From Nocardiopsis sp. CNR-923 (GTDB lineage Bacteria > Actinomycetota > Actinomycetes > Streptosporangiales > Streptosporangiaceae), in the NCBI RefSeq assembly GCF_001942255.1, contig NZ_MKKC01000120.1:110805-174804 (forward strand): a stretch of 64,000 nt of DNA, written 5' to 3'. The first letter of the stretch is position 1. Every line of letters begins with the position of its first letter. Shown in pieces: positions 63,183 through 64,000 of the stretch. The notes beneath the pieces were generated by a model. That model did no database searches and was not told the origin of the DNA. It was given only the letters and a program-made list of their open reading frames with translations. The translations under genes and the position numbers were made by a program.

Positions 63183-64000
63183 TCAGCGAGACGCGGGCTG
63201 AAGGTCGAGGACCTGCTTGGGGCGGGGGATACCGAGCCTGGCCAGCAGGTCGATCTGGGGCTTGGTCAGGTCGGTGAACTGCAAGAACGTTCCCGTGGGG
63301 CCGGTGAAGGTCCCCACGTGCAGGCGCTGGAGTTCGCGGCGGGCCCGAGCCCAGGTCACATCCGCCTGGGTCTGGATGACGCGGACGAGCAGCAGCGCGA
63401 GCCAGCACAACACGACGTGGGAGCGGATGCGTTCTTCGAGCCGGTGGTAGACGGGCCGCAGGTCGATGATCTGCTTCATGTCGCGCCAGCCCCGCTCGAC
63501 CTCCAACAGCTGCTTGTAGCCCAGGGCGATGTCCTCGGCGCTGAGTTTGGGGTCGGAGCAGCGCAGCAGGTACTTGCCGTCCAGGTTGGCCTCCGTCTTG
63601 ACCTTGGCCGCATCGATGCGGAGCTTGCCCGCCGGGGTGGTGCGCAGGTAGCGGTTCAGGCCGGGCTTGTCGGCGATCTTCCCGCGCAGCTCGCCCCGCG
63701 TGAAGTCGCTGAGGGAGTCAGTGCCGGCGATCAGCTCTTCCAGGTGGGCGACGAGCTGTTCACGCATGTGTTTGTCGCGCTCGGCCGCTTCGGGGTTGTG
63801 GCAGATCACGAACCGGTCGGTGTCGCTGATCCGCACCTCCTTGACCCGCAGGTTCTGCCCGACGTCGGTGTAGCGGCCCTGCCGGGACAGGGCGGCCTTC
63901 ACCTCGGGGCTGCCGGAGCGGAGCTTCTCGCCGATGATGTAAGCGTGGTTGCCACTGCGCAGGTAGCGGCGGTTGGCCTCGGAGGAGAAGCCGCGGTCGG
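63183..64000 (-). mobile_element. IS1634-type transposase, 3' part (runs off right edge)
   Basis: At least 272 residues of a DDE transposase of the IS4/IS1634 group. The part at the edge, DRGFSSEANRRYLRSGNHAY, holds one catalytic Asp. Further on, YLLRCSDPKLSAEDIALGYK and LEVERGWRDMKQIIDLRPVY contain the Y-(2)-R-x(3)-E-x(6)-K-like signature with the catalytic Glu. It ends at 63183 with LGIPRPKQVLDLQPASR. The beginning lies beyond the window. Inverted-repeat ends were not located in 62968-63182. Confidence 0.8.

Overview
The window is high-GC (>70 %) actinobacterial DNA. Gene content (mshB for mycothiol, fdxA-dapC, DUF3117, DUF3151, SigE-type ECF module, XRE plus small-protein pairs, two succinate dehydrogenases) and the protein sequences suggest a Streptosporangiales genus, most likely Nocardiopsis or a close relative. 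That placement is inference from protein style, not from a marker gene. No CRISPR array and no rRNA were seen. There is one tRNA gene, tRNA-Ser(GCU).

Layout. 1-5.9 kb is accessory: the 3' part of an MMPL transporter, then a minus-strand row made of a flavoprotein, an XRE regulator, two tiny proteins and, last, a very short gene that reads as an orphan lasso-peptide precursor with an albusnodin-like core; a DinB remnant and an unknown protein plus RsbW-like ATPase pair follow. 5.9-14.4 kb holds two different succinate dehydrogenase/fumarate reductase complexes on either side of a LysR gene. 14.4-20.6 kb has a Doc toxin module framed by duplicated terminator sequence, an FAD monooxygenase/TetR pair, tandem GNATs, a SpoU methyltransferase and a small protein with a probable amyloid-signalling tail. 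20.6-37.7 kb is largely housekeeping: S9 peptidase, mshB, M50 protease, fdxA, dapC, dapD, dapE, LOG protein, DUF3117, pepA and an O-methyltransferase. 38.0-43.7 kb is an ECF sigma/anti-sigma/RseB operon followed by an ABC exporter. 43.8-53.1 kb carries yefM-yoeB, DUF3151, purA, purD, purC, murA with a regulator, and hisC. 53.2-56.7 kb has a lipoprotein, a MauE-like pair and a second ECF sigma factor. From the tRNA-Ser gene at 56.8 kb to the right edge the DNA looks like a decayed integrative element: broken integrase, an IS3-type element inside it, HTH remnants, an XRE/ImmA-IrrE/PIN-like three-gene module and an IS1634-type transposase running off the edge.

Two points affect how everything is read. 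First, about twenty genes, including essential ones (purA, purC, dapC, dapD), are interrupted by a frame change that in every checked case is repaired by adding one base. This looks like a systematic sequence or assembly error rather than pseudogenisation, so coordinates below span both frames. Second, the most interesting candidates are the orphan albusnodin-like precursor (1681-1787), the Bell/BASS-like protein (19747-20136) and the XRE/ImmA/PIN module (61131-62967).
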